A DNA stretch of 64,000 nt from Pseudoalteromonas ulvae UL12 (GTDB taxonomy: Bacteria; Pseudomonadota; Gammaproteobacteria; Enterobacterales; Alteromonadaceae): positions 434,001-498,000 of the forward strand of contig NZ_AQHJ01000023.1 of assembly GCF_014925405.1 (NCBI RefSeq), written 5' to 3'. The notes under the pieces were generated by a model that had not been told where the DNA came from, did not search any database, and worked only from the letters and a program-made list of their open reading frames with translations. The position numbers and the translations under genes were made by a program. Position 1 is the stretch's first letter. Every line of letters begins with the position of its first letter. This document shows positions 36,382 to 45,172 of the stretch, in pieces.

Positions 36382-36999
36382 ATGAAAAAAACACAACTAC
36401 AAAATCCAGCTGTTGCATCCATTTATCAAAGGATCACTCGTTTGAGCCTGGCTTTGCTGTGCCTGTTTATTTTCATCAATATTGCGTTTAACACTAGCTT
36501 TGAAAGCCATGAAATCCTGCTCAAGCAATCTCACACTACCGCCCGAAGCCTTGCTTTACAAATGTCGCTGACAGCCCGCGATGCGATAAAAGAAGATGAT
36601 AACACCGCATTACAGCGAATTGTTGATAATGTCGTCAAAGATCCACATGTACAATCGGCGGCTATTTTTGATCAACACGGCCTGCTCATCAGTAAAAGTG
36701 CAAACGGCTATTTGTATAAAGAGCAACTCAATCAACCCAAAGCTTTGCCGGGGATTTCAAAATTATTAACTCCAGTCATAGAACCTATCACCTCTAAATC
36801 CGGAAAGCGTTTGGGATTTGTAAGACTGACGTATCTCTCTATGGCGGCGATGAATGAAGGCCACTCTTACTTCCATCAGCTCGGACGGCAAATTGGTTTG
36901 ATGCTCATTTTATGTATTGTCGGTACTTGGCTGATCGCTCGGACGATAAAAAGATGGCAAGTGATGCGTTATATTCGAAAAATATCTTTAGTTGATTGA
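36382..36999 (+). CDS. ytjB: YtjB/AhpA (SMP) family membrane protein
   Basis: 205 residues. One membrane helix is near 23-42 (LSLALLCLFIFINIAF) and another near 173-190 (GLMLILCIVGTWLIA), with a periplasmic region between that contains AIFDQHGLLISKSANG, the family core. E. coli YtjB (SMP) is divergent from serB as here; its role is unknown, although AhpA in Vibrio-related bacteria was described as a hemolysin regulator. The ATG at 36382 is preferred over a TTG nine bases upstream. The 3' end overlaps the convergent TatD-type gene by 31 bases. Confidence 0.85.
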   Translation: MKKTQLQNPAVASIYQRITRLSLALLCLFIFINIAFNTSFESHEILLKQSHTTARSLALQMSLTARDAIKEDDNTALQRIVDNVVKDPHVQSAAIFDQHGLLISKSANGYLYKEQLNQPKALPGISKLLTPVIEPITSKSGKRLGFVRLTYLSMAAMNEGHSYFHQLGRQIGLMLILCIVGTWLIARTIKRWQVMRYIRKISLVD

Positions 37000-37739
37000 T
37001 ACACTTGTTGGCAAACCTGCTCTGCTGGCTCTGCTCTGATTGCTTGTAAACAGCTTAGTATCTCGCAAAGTGCTAACGGCGAATTATCTTGCCCTTGCGC
37101 ACCTGATAAGGGCATTGACGGCGCATCCGTTTCAAGTACTAACAACGCCAGAGGAATACTCGCCAGTGTTTGCTGAGTTTTATGGCTTCTGGCATAACTA
37201 ATGATCCCGCCGACGCCAAGTTTAAAGCCTAAATCACAGTAATAACGTGCTATTTGTTCACTGCCAGAAAATGCATGAATGATCCCACCAAATTTTGGTC
37301 TTACTTTTTTAAACGCCGCCTGAATCAAATCGTGACTTTGCCTATGATGCACGATTAAGGGCAGCTCGAGTTCGTTGGCCAATTTGATATGCTCAATAAA
37401 CAGCTGAGACTGAGACGCAAGCTCAGGTTGATTGCGATCGATACCACATTCTCCAATCGCGATAATTAAATCACGATGCTGGCGGCACAATGCTGCCAAC
37501 TGATTCATGGCATCATCACACTGTTGATCTAAAAAGTATGGGTGTAAGCCAAAGGCGATATCGATAAAATCTGCATATTGCTCTTTAAACTTAATCAATG
37601 CCAAGCATTGCATTAAATCAACGCCTGGCACGATCAGCCGCTCGATTCCTACAGCTTTGCATTGCTCAATTATCTGCTCTCTTTGGTCATCAAATGCAGA
37701 AAAATCAAAATGACAATGTGAATCAATCAGAGCTGACAT
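36969..37739 (-). CDS. yjjV: TatD-family metal-dependent hydrolase (YjjV-like)
   Basis: 256 residues. The metal-binding start is LIDSHCHFDF, with AIGECGIDRNQ as the central acidic motif, PLIVHHRQSHD with two His, IHAFSGS, and LLVLETDAPSMPL with the final Asp. TatD proteins act as metal-dependent nucleases; YjjV is close to the serB/ytjB region in E. coli as well. Its last 31 bases run into the convergent ytjB coding end. It is followed upstream by pdxH on the same strand with 16 bases between. Confidence 0.88.
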   Translation of the reverse strand: MSALIDSHCHFDFSAFDDQREQIIEQCKAVGIERLIVPGVDLMQCLALIKFKEQYADFIDIAFGLHPYFLDQQCDDAMNQLAALCRQHRDLIIAIGECGIDRNQPELASQSQLFIEHIKLANELELPLIVHHRQSHDLIQAAFKKVRPKFGGIIHAFSGSEQIARYYCDLGFKLGVGGIISYARSHKTQQTLASIPLALLVLETDAPSMPLSGAQGQDNSPLALCEILSCLQAIRAEPAEQVCQQVYQSTKDIFRI

Positions 37740-37755
37740 CTTTGTAAAAACAACC

Positions 37756-38394
37756 TTAAGGATTCAATCGTTCAATTGACCATTGACCTGTATCTTGCTT
37801 TTTATACATGAAACGGTCGTGTAAGCGGTGGGCACCGCCTTGCCAAAATTCAATTTGGTGCGGTTCAATACAATACCCACCCCAAAATGAAGGTAGAGGG
37901 ATTTCGCCTTGAGAAAACTTATTTTTCATTTGCGCGAATTTCTCTAACAGTACTTGTTTTGATGAGATCGGTCGACTTTGCGCTGACGTCCATGCAGCAA
38001 TCTGACTTTCTTTAGGGCGAGAGAGAAAATATTGGGTAACCGCTAGATTTGATAACGGCTTGGCCGTACCATAAACAATGACTTGGCGCTCTAATGGATG
38101 CCAAGGAAAGTGCAAACAGATTTTTTGGTTTTGAGCCAACTCCTGCGCTTTTCGTGACTCTGTGTTGGTAAAAAACACAAACCCACCTTCATCTAAATGC
38201 TTGAGTAACACAATACGCTGTGAAGGCTGACCATCTGGATCGACCGTAGCTACCACCATCGCAGTAGGATCGGGCAGATCAGCTGCAACTGCTTGCTCTA
38301 ACCAGGCTTCAAATTGCACAATTGGATTATCGTTTAGCATCTCTCGATCGAGTCCATCTTTTAAATATTCTCGTCGTATGTCTTCTAATTTCAT
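37756..38394 (-). CDS. pdxH: Pyridoxamine 5'-phosphate oxidase
   Basis: 212 residues. FMN-binding features include [24 protein letters not shown], and the C-terminal [25 protein letters not shown] signature that binds substrate. It oxidises pyridoxine or pyridoxamine phosphate to pyridoxal phosphate. The protein ends WSIERLNP, as usual. It is downstream of argS but separated by a terminator, and lies 16 bases before the TatD-type gene with which it may be co-transcribed. Confidence 0.96.
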   Translation of the reverse strand: MKLEDIRREYLKDGLDREMLNDNPIVQFEAWLEQAVAADLPDPTAMVVATVDPDGQPSQRIVLLKHLDEGGFVFFTNTESRKAQELAQNQKICLHFPWHPLERQVIVYGTAKPLSNLAVTQYFLSRPKESQIAAWTSAQSRPISSKQVLLEKFAQMKNKFSQGEIPLPSFWGGYCIEPHQIEFWQGGAHRLHDRFMYKKQDTGQWSIERLNP

Positions 38395-38430
38395 CTCATC
38401 ATCCCTAGTAAAAATGATTGATTACAACCA

Positions 38431-38453
38431 AAAACAGCGCCGAAGCGCTGTTT
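38431..38453 (-). terminator. Terminator of argS
   Basis: On the minus strand AAACAGCGC, a TTCG tetraloop closed by C-G, and GCGCTGTTTTT form a nine-base stem with a T tract, 13 bases after the argS stop. Confidence 0.85.
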
Positions 38454-38465
38454 ATATTTAGATGG

Positions 38466-40208
38466 TTACATCTGCTCCATCACTTCAATACCGAGCAAGT
38501 CGAGGCCTTGCTTAATGGTATTAGCGACAAGATTACATAACATTAAGCGGCTGTCTCTAAGCGCTGGTGACACATCGTCTTTAAGTACAGGGCACGCTTC
38601 GTAGAATGTCATGTATAAGCTCGCCAACTCGTACAAGTATGAACACAGTACGTGTGGTGTTGCTTCGCTGATCATTTGATCAAGCACTTCTTCTAACTGT
38701 AATAACTTAAGAGCGAGTGCTTTTTCTTGCGGCTCAGCAATGGTTATTGCAGCGTTTAACGTGCTCACATCGACATTCGCTTTACGGAATAAACTTCTTA
38801 CTCGCATATATGCGTATTGTAAATATGGAGCCGTTGCGCCTTCAAAGCTCAGCATAGTGTCCCAGTTAAAAATGTAGTCACTGGTGCGGTTTTTTGATAA
38901 ATCGGCGTATTTAACTGCGCCTATACCGACTTTTCGAGCGATCTCTGCACGCTCTTGTTCAGATAAATCTGACTCACGCTCAGCCAGTTTCGCCCCAGCA
39001 CGTACAATGGCTTCTTCTAATAAGTCAGCTAATTTAACTGTATCACCACTGCGCGTTTTGAATGGTTTGCCATCTTCACCCATCATGGTACCAAATGGGC
39101 AAAATTCATAACTGGTTTCGTCACGCAACAAACCCGCTTTACGAGCGGTAAATTCAACTTGGCTAAAATGTAAGCTCTGACGGGCATCGACAAAAATGAG
39201 GATACGGTCAGCCATTAATGTATTTGAACGATAGTCACATGCGGCTAAATCAGTTGTTGCATACAAGAAGCCACCGCCAGATTTTTGCACAATAAACGCC
39301 GATGGTTCACCGTCTTTATTGGCGAGCTCATCTAAAAACACTACTTGTGCGCCTTGTGATTCAACAGCAATATTTTTCTCTTTTAATAAGGAGATAATCG
39401 CGTTTAACTGACTGTTATAAGCACTTTCAGCCATGATATCGTCTTGGCTTAGGGTCACATTTAATTTTTGATAGACCTCAGCAGAATGTTTCACTGACGT
39501 ATTAATGAATAAACGCCATAACTTATCACAGTGCGCATCACCACTTTGTAGTTTCACAACATAATCACGGGCTTTATCTGCAAAGCCTTCTTCATCGTCA
39601 AAACGCTTTTTCGAATCGCGATAGAATGACTCCAAATCAGCAAGTGCAACCGCTTCTAAATCAATACCTTGGTTTAGCAAATCTTCAAGATGTGCGATTA
39701 ACATACCAAATTGTGTGCCCCAATCACCCATGTGATTTTGACGCACAACCGTGTCACCACGAAACTCAAGTGCACGCACAACTGCATCACCAATGATGGT
39801 TGAGCGTAAATGACCTACGTGCATTTCTTTGGCTAAATTTGGCGATGAATAATCCACTACCACTTTTTGTGTGGCTGGATGAGGGCTGACGCCAAGCTTT
39901 TCATCTTGATTTGCGATAACAAGCTGGTTAGCCAAAAACTCAGGCTTTAAATGAATGTTAATAAAACCAGGGCCTGCGATTTCAAGCTGAGCAGCAACAT
40001 CGTCAAGCTGTAAATTATCTATGATTTTTTGAGCTAATTCTCGCGGATTACTTTTTAACTTTTTCGCAGCCCCCATCGCACCATTAATTTGGTAATCGCC
40101 AAATTGTGGGCGCGTACTTTGTGTAACCGCAGGATTTGTGTCTTCAGGTAAACCTGCAGCGACCATCGCGGCGATGGCTCTTTCGACTAATAATTGACGA
40201 ATATTCAT
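38466..40208 (-). CDS. argS: Arginyl-tRNA synthetase
   Basis: 580 residues, normal class I length. The N-terminal domain is followed by the signature [21 protein letters not shown] with the HIGH equivalent HVGH. The KMSKS region is replaced by a degenerate segment ([10 protein letters not shown]), as in most bacterial ArgRS. The C-terminal anticodon-binding domain starts near [11 protein letters not shown]. It charges tRNA-Arg. A gap of about 120 bases containing a perfect hairpin separates it from prfC upstream. Confidence 0.97.
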   Translation of the reverse strand: MNIRQLLVERAIAAMVAAGLPEDTNPAVTQSTRPQFGDYQINGAMGAAKKLKSNPRELAQKIIDNLQLDDVAAQLEIAGPGFINIHLKPEFLANQLVIANQDEKLGVSPHPATQKVVVDYSSPNLAKEMHVGHLRSTIIGDAVVRALEFRGDTVVRQNHMGDWGTQFGMLIAHLEDLLNQGIDLEAVALADLESFYRDSKKRFDDEEGFADKARDYVVKLQSGDAHCDKLWRLFINTSVKHSAEVYQKLNVTLSQDDIMAESAYNSQLNAIISLLKEKNIAVESQGAQVVFLDELANKDGEPSAFIVQKSGGGFLYATTDLAACDYRSNTLMADRILIFVDARQSLHFSQVEFTARKAGLLRDETSYEFCPFGTMMGEDGKPFKTRSGDTVKLADLLEEAIVRAGAKLAERESDLSEQERAEIARKVGIGAVKYADLSKNRTSDYIFNWDTMLSFEGATAPYLQYAYMRVRSLFRKANVDVSTLNAAITIAEPQEKALALKLLQLEEVLDQMISEATPHVLCSYLYELASLYMTFYEACPVLKDDVSPALRDSRLMLCNLVANTIKQGLDLLGIEVMEQM

Positions 40209-40299
40209 TATCTTTCTCTTATAGTCGCCGGTAACCTTGAAGCACCAGCTATGTCATTTAAATTTTGGATTGTAAAAGGTCATATAAACTCGGGAAATC

Positions 40300-40319
40300 G
40301 CGGTGTGATACCACACCGC
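40300..40319 (-). terminator. Hairpin after prfC
   Basis: GCGGTGTG and CACACCGC form a perfect eight-base stem around a four-base loop, seven bases after the prfC stop. No T tract follows, so it may be a weak terminator or an RNA stabiliser. Confidence 0.45.
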
Positions 40320-40326
40320 ATTACGA

Positions 40327-41910
40327 TTAATTCTCGCGAGTTTGATGGAAGCTCACATCAGGGTGACGCTCCATCGACAGGTTGAGATTTACACGACTTG
40401 GAGCGATATACGTGAGGTTATCACCGCCATCAAGTGCTAAATTCGCTTCGCACTTACGTTTAAATTCTTCAAACTTTTTGTTGTCTGTACCTGAGACCCA
40501 GCGTGCTGTATTGACATTCACACTTTCATAAAGCGCATCGACGTTGTATTCAGATTTTAAGCGCGCAACGACCACATCAAACTGCAGCACACCCACCGCA
40601 CCTACAATTAAATCATTGTTGATCAGTGGTCTAAATACTTGCACAGCGCCTTCTTCAGACAATTGCACTAACCCTTTAAGCAGCTGCTTTTGTTTAAGTG
40701 GGTCGCGTAAACGAATTCGGCGAAACAGTTCTGGAGCAAAGTTTGGAATACCACTAAATTTAAGCTTTTCACCTTGAGTAAACGTATCACCAATCTGAAT
40801 CGTGCCGTGGTTATGCAAGCCAATAATATCTCCCGCATATGCATCCTCAGCACGCTCACGATCACCGGCCATAAACGTCACCGCATCAGAAATGCTGATC
40901 TGTTTTCCAATACGGACATGATTCATTTTCATGCCTTGGCTGTATTTACCCGAGACAATTCGCATAAATGCAATACGGTCACGATGCTTTGGATCCATAT
41001 TGGCTTGAATTTTAAACACAAAACCACTGAAATTGTCTTCTGTCGCCACAACTTCGCGATCTTCGGTCTGACGAGGTAAGGGCTGTGGTGCCCACTTGGT
41101 CAAACCATCAAGCACGTGATCAACACCAAAGTTACCCAAAGCAGTACCAAAATATACCGGCGTTAATTGACCACTTAAGAACAGCTCTAAATCAAATTCA
41201 TGTGAAGCACCAATGACCAATTCAAGTTCTTCGCGCAGCAACTCTGCTAAATCTTCACCGATGGCTTGATCGAGCTCAGGGTTATCTAGCCCTTTTACCG
41301 TCCGGACTTCTTGAATGGTATGGCCTTGACCTGTTTGATACAAAATCGCTTCTTGGCGATGGATATGATAAACGCCTTTAAATTCTTTACCGCAGCCAAT
41401 TGGCCAAGTGATAGGCGCACACGCAATGTTTAGCTCATTTTCAACTTCGTCCATCACTTCCATCGGATCGCGAATATCACGGTCAAGTTTATTCATAAAC
41501 GTAACAATCGGTGTGGTACGTAAACGTGTCACTTCCATCAGCTTACGAGTTCTATCCTCAACCCCTTTTGCGGCATCAATCACCATTAAGCAAGAATCAA
41601 CAGCGGTGAGCGTACGATAAGTATCTTCCGAGAAATCTTCGTGTCCAGGAGTATCGAGTAGATTGACCAAACAATCGTTATATGGAAATTGCATCACAGA
41701 CGTGGTGACAGAAATACCCCGCTCTTTTTCCATTTCCATCCAGTCAGATTTGGCGTGCTGGTTAGAACCTCGGCCTTTTACTGTACCAGCTTTTTGTAAC
41801 GCCTTTCCGAATAAAAGGACTTTTTCTGTAATCGTTGTTTTACCCGCATCCGGGTGAGAGATAATGGCAAACGTGCGACGTTTGGCCACCTCAGTAGAAA
41901 CACTGGACAT
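40327..41910 (-). CDS. prfC: Peptide chain release factor 3
   Basis: 527 residues. This is a translational GTPase: G1 [10 protein letters not shown]2/switch region [16 protein letters not shown]3 [15 protein letters not shown]4 [12 protein letters not shown]. The RF3 C-terminal domains follow ([20 protein letters not shown], and [13 protein letters not shown]). It recycles RF1 and RF2 from the ribosome after termination. ATG 41910 has GGCGG six bases upstream; a TTG at 41922 in frame is less likely. It stands upstream of argS on the same strand. Confidence 0.96.
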   Translation of the reverse strand: MSSVSTEVAKRRTFAIISHPDAGKTTITEKVLLFGKALQKAGTVKGRGSNQHAKSDWMEMEKERGISVTTSVMQFPYNDCLVNLLDTPGHEDFSEDTYRTLTAVDSCLMVIDAAKGVEDRTRKLMEVTRLRTTPIVTFMNKLDRDIRDPMEVMDEVENELNIACAPITWPIGCGKEFKGVYHIHRQEAILYQTGQGHTIQEVRTVKGLDNPELDQAIGEDLAELLREELELVIGASHEFDLELFLSGQLTPVYFGTALGNFGVDHVLDGLTKWAPQPLPRQTEDREVVATEDNFSGFVFKIQANMDPKHRDRIAFMRIVSGKYSQGMKMNHVRIGKQISISDAVTFMAGDRERAEDAYAGDIIGLHNHGTIQIGDTFTQGEKLKFSGIPNFAPELFRRIRLRDPLKQKQLLKGLVQLSEEGAVQVFRPLINNDLIVGAVGVLQFDVVVARLKSEYNVDALYESVNVNTARWVSGTDNKKFEEFKRKCEANLALDGGDNLTYIAPSRVNLNLSMERHPDVSFHQTREN

Positions 41911-42153
41911 TAAAACCGCCAATTGCTGAATTTAAGGATCAAAAAATGGCTTCGATTATAATACCAAACCATTATTTTAACTAGGGTCTGTTGCCCTTTT
42001 AAAACGAATATTACTGTACTGAAAAGTGTCATTGTTACAAAAGTGGGTCAGTCGGATTTTGACGCTACTTCGCCTTCGTTTGCTCTAAAATCGATTCTAA
42101 AAACAGTATCAAATTGCGCTTATTCACTGCATTTTATTCGTTTGGTTAATAAA

Positions 42154-42171
42154 CATATCTTGCAAGATATG
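42154..42171. promoter_or_regulatory. Perfect 18-base palindrome upstream of the TonB receptor
   Basis: CATATCTTGCAAGATATG reads identically on both strands and ends 39 bases before the receptor ATG. It lies in an otherwise featureless gap of 300 bases between prfC and the receptor. It could be an operator or a small hairpin in the leader; no known regulator consensus is matched. Confidence 0.45.
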
Positions 42172-42210
42172 CTAAGTTAATTTAATACACTGCAATTAAT
42201 AAATTATTCA

Positions 42211-44484
42211 ATGAATTATACGCATTTATCTTCAGTACTTTTATTAGCAAGTGCCGCATTTACATCAACAGCCGACGACAATGCGCAATACAGCTTAGAA
42301 ACACTGCATGTCATGTCTCTTAATGAATTGCTTAATTTAGAAGTCATCAGCGCAAGCCGTACAAAAGAAAAAATAATCGATGCTCCAGCCAACATTACCG
42401 TCGTCACAGCGCAAACAATTCATCAACGTGGTTACCAAAATTTAATTGATGTATTACGTGATGTGCCCGGTTTCGACTTTGCAAATATCGAAGACAGTGC
42501 TGGCGAATACACCACTCACAGCGTCAATAGAGGTCTTGGCGGCTCACCAGGTAATGTACAGCTGCTGATCCTTGTCGATGGTGTGGTGCAAAATCATATT
42601 GGTTTTAATTGGTCCCAACCTTGGGGAAATCAGCAAATCTTCGCTGATTTGAAAAAAATAGAAATCATACAAGGGCCGGGCTCTGCAAGCTATGGTGCAA
42701 ATGCTTATTCTGGAGTTATTCATTTTATCACTGCTGCCAACAACGATGAAGTAACAGATCAATTTTCAACCTTGTTTGGCCAAAACAACCTACGCACTTC
42801 CAGTTTCGTGGTCGATACTCAACTCAGTGAATTGTATTTACAGGCGTCGGGGAGACTGTCTGAAACCGATGGTGATTTAGGTGTAGCCCGTTATGATCCT
42901 GCCGGTTACTTCAGTGCGCAGCCATGGCCCTTAACCCAAACACAAGATTACGCTAACGAGCAATACCTAACAGGCTCTGCAAATCCAAATGCTGGGCAAC
43001 TTCAGTCTGCTGGCTTTAATAACCAATCAAAGGATTGGGCGCTTCGAGGCAAAGCAACTTGGCAGCCATTAAACAAAAACCTTGGTATTACCCGCATCAA
43101 TCTAGCCTTTAATAAGTGGTCTCAACAGCAAGGTTTAGGCAGTTATGTGGCTGGATTTGAATATCAAACTCGCGCAAAAAGCTATCAAAAACATCATGAA
43201 GCGGCTCATGTAGCCCTCGATGTTGACTATCAAATAAATAACAATACGCAATTAACCTCAAAGCTCTGGTACCGTGAAAACAAGCAATTACCTCAAACCG
43301 GATTTCAATATAGTTACCGCTTTGTTGATTTAGTAAAAAGCTACCATAGCACCAACAGCCAAATTGGTTTTGAACAACAAGTACAATTTGATCAAATCGA
43401 TTCTAATTGGCTACTGGGGTATCGAGTTCAACAGTCTGAGAAAATGGATCAAGTGGTCTCACTTGGCCAGTACCAAAGCGGCCAAGATGCGAGCACTCAT
43501 TCTAGCTGGGACATTGCGGCATCAGGGCTTGGACTCAATCAATATGCAAATTCTGGTACCCGTGAAGTCGACGAACGTGCCGCTTATATTCAATACCAAG
43601 CTAATTATCAGGATTGGTTCGACTACACATTAGGACTTCGTTACGATCACAGTGATGAATATGGCTCGACTATCAATCCACGTTTGGCGTTGATCTATAA
43701 TGCGGATCGTTTGGTAGAGAACATTGATTGGCGGATTAAGTTTTTATATGGGCAAGCTTTTCGTGAGCCTTCTATTTTTGAACTGACCGATGAATTTAGG
43801 GGCAACAATCACCTCAAACCTGAATCAATCAATACCTATGAAATCGTGAGTCACTGGGTGTCAAACAACGATGTGTACGATGCCAGTTTAAAAGCCGCTG
43901 TTTTTTATAGTCAGCAAAAAGATGTCATCACCTTACAAGCACAAGACAGCGAAAGTGGCAGTATGTTTATTAATGGCAAAAGTGATGATACCTATGGTTT
44001 TTCACTTGATAGCCATTGGAACATTTCCTCACAAATTAACGCTTATGCTAATTATCAGTTCACAGAAGGCGAAAATAATGCCAGCACTTTGTCACTTCAA
44101 CATACTGCAAAACATAAAATAAACTGGGGAGTGAGTCTCGATTCTTTTGAGCAAAAGTTAAATATTAACTTTCGAATGAATCACCTTTTATCTCGAGCCA
44201 CTCCACCGAGTAATCGGTATTTTGTTGGACAGGCTCCGAGTGTCAGTTTAGCTAACTTAGTTGTTAGTTGGCATGGCTGGAGTACTTCATCAGTGACCAT
44301 CACACCTCAGCTACTTATCAATAACCTATTTGATAAACAATTTTTAGGGGTCGGACGCCAAGATGGCAGCAGTGATATTAACCGTTACGATCCTGAATAT
44401 AATATCAATCCAAATGGATTCACGCCGCCCTATCACCCACAACCAGGCAGAACAATTGCGGCTAATATAAAAGTGACATTTTAG
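42211..44484 (+). CDS. TonB-dependent outer-membrane receptor
   Basis: 757 residues. There is a signal peptide (HLSSVLLLASAAFTSTA), then SLNELLNLEVISASRTKEK resembling a TonB-box/plug start, a plug domain (IDAPANITVVTAQTIHQRGYQNLIDVLRDVPGFDF), and a beta-barrel to the C-terminal aromatic end (AANIKVTF). The barrel has typical segments such as YTLGLRYDHSDEYGSTINPRL and GQAFREPSIFELT. The ligand is unknown. It is followed by a convergent YfiR-like gene and then a hybrid kinase gene, a trio often seen together in marine gammaproteobacteria, by recall. No ribosome site is obvious before the ATG. Confidence 0.9.
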   Translation: MNYTHLSSVLLLASAAFTSTADDNAQYSLETLHVMSLNELLNLEVISASRTKEKIIDAPANITVVTAQTIHQRGYQNLIDVLRDVPGFDFANIEDSAGEYTTHSVNRGLGGSPGNVQLLILVDGVVQNHIGFNWSQPWGNQQIFADLKKIEIIQGPGSASYGANAYSGVIHFITAANNDEVTDQFSTLFGQNNLRTSSFVVDTQLSELYLQASGRLSETDGDLGVARYDPAGYFSAQPWPLTQTQDYANEQYLTGSANPNAGQLQSAGFNNQSKDWALRGKATWQPLNKNLGITRINLAFNKWSQQQGLGSYVAGFEYQTRAKSYQKHHEAAHVALDVDYQINNNTQLTSKLWYRENKQLPQTGFQYSYRFVDLVKSYHSTNSQIGFEQQVQFDQIDSNWLLGYRVQQSEKMDQVVSLGQYQSGQDASTHSSWDIAASGLGLNQYANSGTREVDERAAYIQYQANYQDWFDYTLGLRYDHSDEYGSTINPRLALIYNADRLVENIDWRIKFLYGQAFREPSIFELTDEFRGNNHLKPESINTYEIVSHWVSNNDVYDASLKAAVFYSQQKDVITLQAQDSESGSMFINGKSDDTYGFSLDSHWNISSQINAYANYQFTEGENNASTLSLQHTAKHKINWGVSLDSFEQKLNINFRMNHLLSRATPPSNRYFVGQAPSVSLANLVVSWHGWSTSSVTITPQLLINNLFDKQFLGVGRQDGSSDINRYDPEYNINPNGFTPPYHPQPGRTIAANIKVTF

Positions 44485-44504
44485 AGTGAGAAATAAAGAT
44501 AAAA

Positions 44505-45044
44505 CTAGCGATATGTCTGTGCGATAGATAAAATTTTATCATCCCACTGTAAGCCTGATGCGGTACTGGTCGTCAAATTAATATAAAACTTAGGGCGCCC
44601 CTCTTTGGCACCTAATCCTAACGTGACTCCTTGTGTAACCCATTTTGGGTTACTCGAAATTAATAAGGCGTTATTTTGAATGGCATATTCGACGGCCGCT
44701 TCAATTTGCGCTTCATCGGCAATATAAACCAAATCAAACGTTGAATTTGGCAAATTAGAGCCAATCTCCAGATTACTAATTTTAATTTCGCTGTAACCTT
44801 TGACCTTTAGCTTATGAAACGCTTGGTAAATGGTTGGGGATGCTAGTACATAAATTGAAATTGACTCTTTGCTGCTCAGTTTTGCTTCATACGATAAAAT
44901 CTTTGACACCAAAATAACTTGCAAGCTAGAAGGAAGTTCAGACGACAACGATATTTTTGGCAGAACAAAAAAGCACAAACAACACAACACCATCAAACTG
45001 TGTTTTAAGTGATTATTTTTATTTTGCCGCGACTCCTGCGTCAT
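44505..45044 (-). CDS. YfiR/HmsC-like (DUF4154) periplasmic protein
   Basis: 179 residues. A signal-peptide-like segment HSLMVLCCLCFFVLPKISLSS is followed by a compact alpha/beta domain ending VTLGLGAKEGRPKFYINLTTSTASGLQWDDKILSIA, the hallmark of the DUF4154/YfiR family. YfiR in Pseudomonas is a periplasmic repressor of the diguanylate cyclase YfiN. Here the neighbour is not a YfiN-type cyclase but a hybrid kinase encoded divergently 129 bases away, and the TonB receptor gene is convergent 20 bases away. A longer in-frame version from 45104 is less likely. The start is uncertain because no ribosome site is strong. Confidence 0.78.
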   Translation of the reverse strand: MTQESRQNKNNHLKHSLMVLCCLCFFVLPKISLSSELPSSLQVILVSKILSYEAKLSSKESISIYVLASPTIYQAFHKLKVKGYSEIKISNLEIGSNLPNSTFDLVYIADEAQIEAAVEYAIQNNALLISSNPKWVTQGVTLGLGAKEGRPKFYINLTTSTASGLQWDDKILSIAQTYR

Positions 45045-45172
45045 ACTAATATTAAATACTCTCAATGTAGTTAAAAAAACACGCCGTAAGTTGCTATGTT
45101 GCAAACATAACTATTTAATATTAAATCACCTAGTGTTATAAACAAGTACTAATAAGGATATAGGGATAAATA

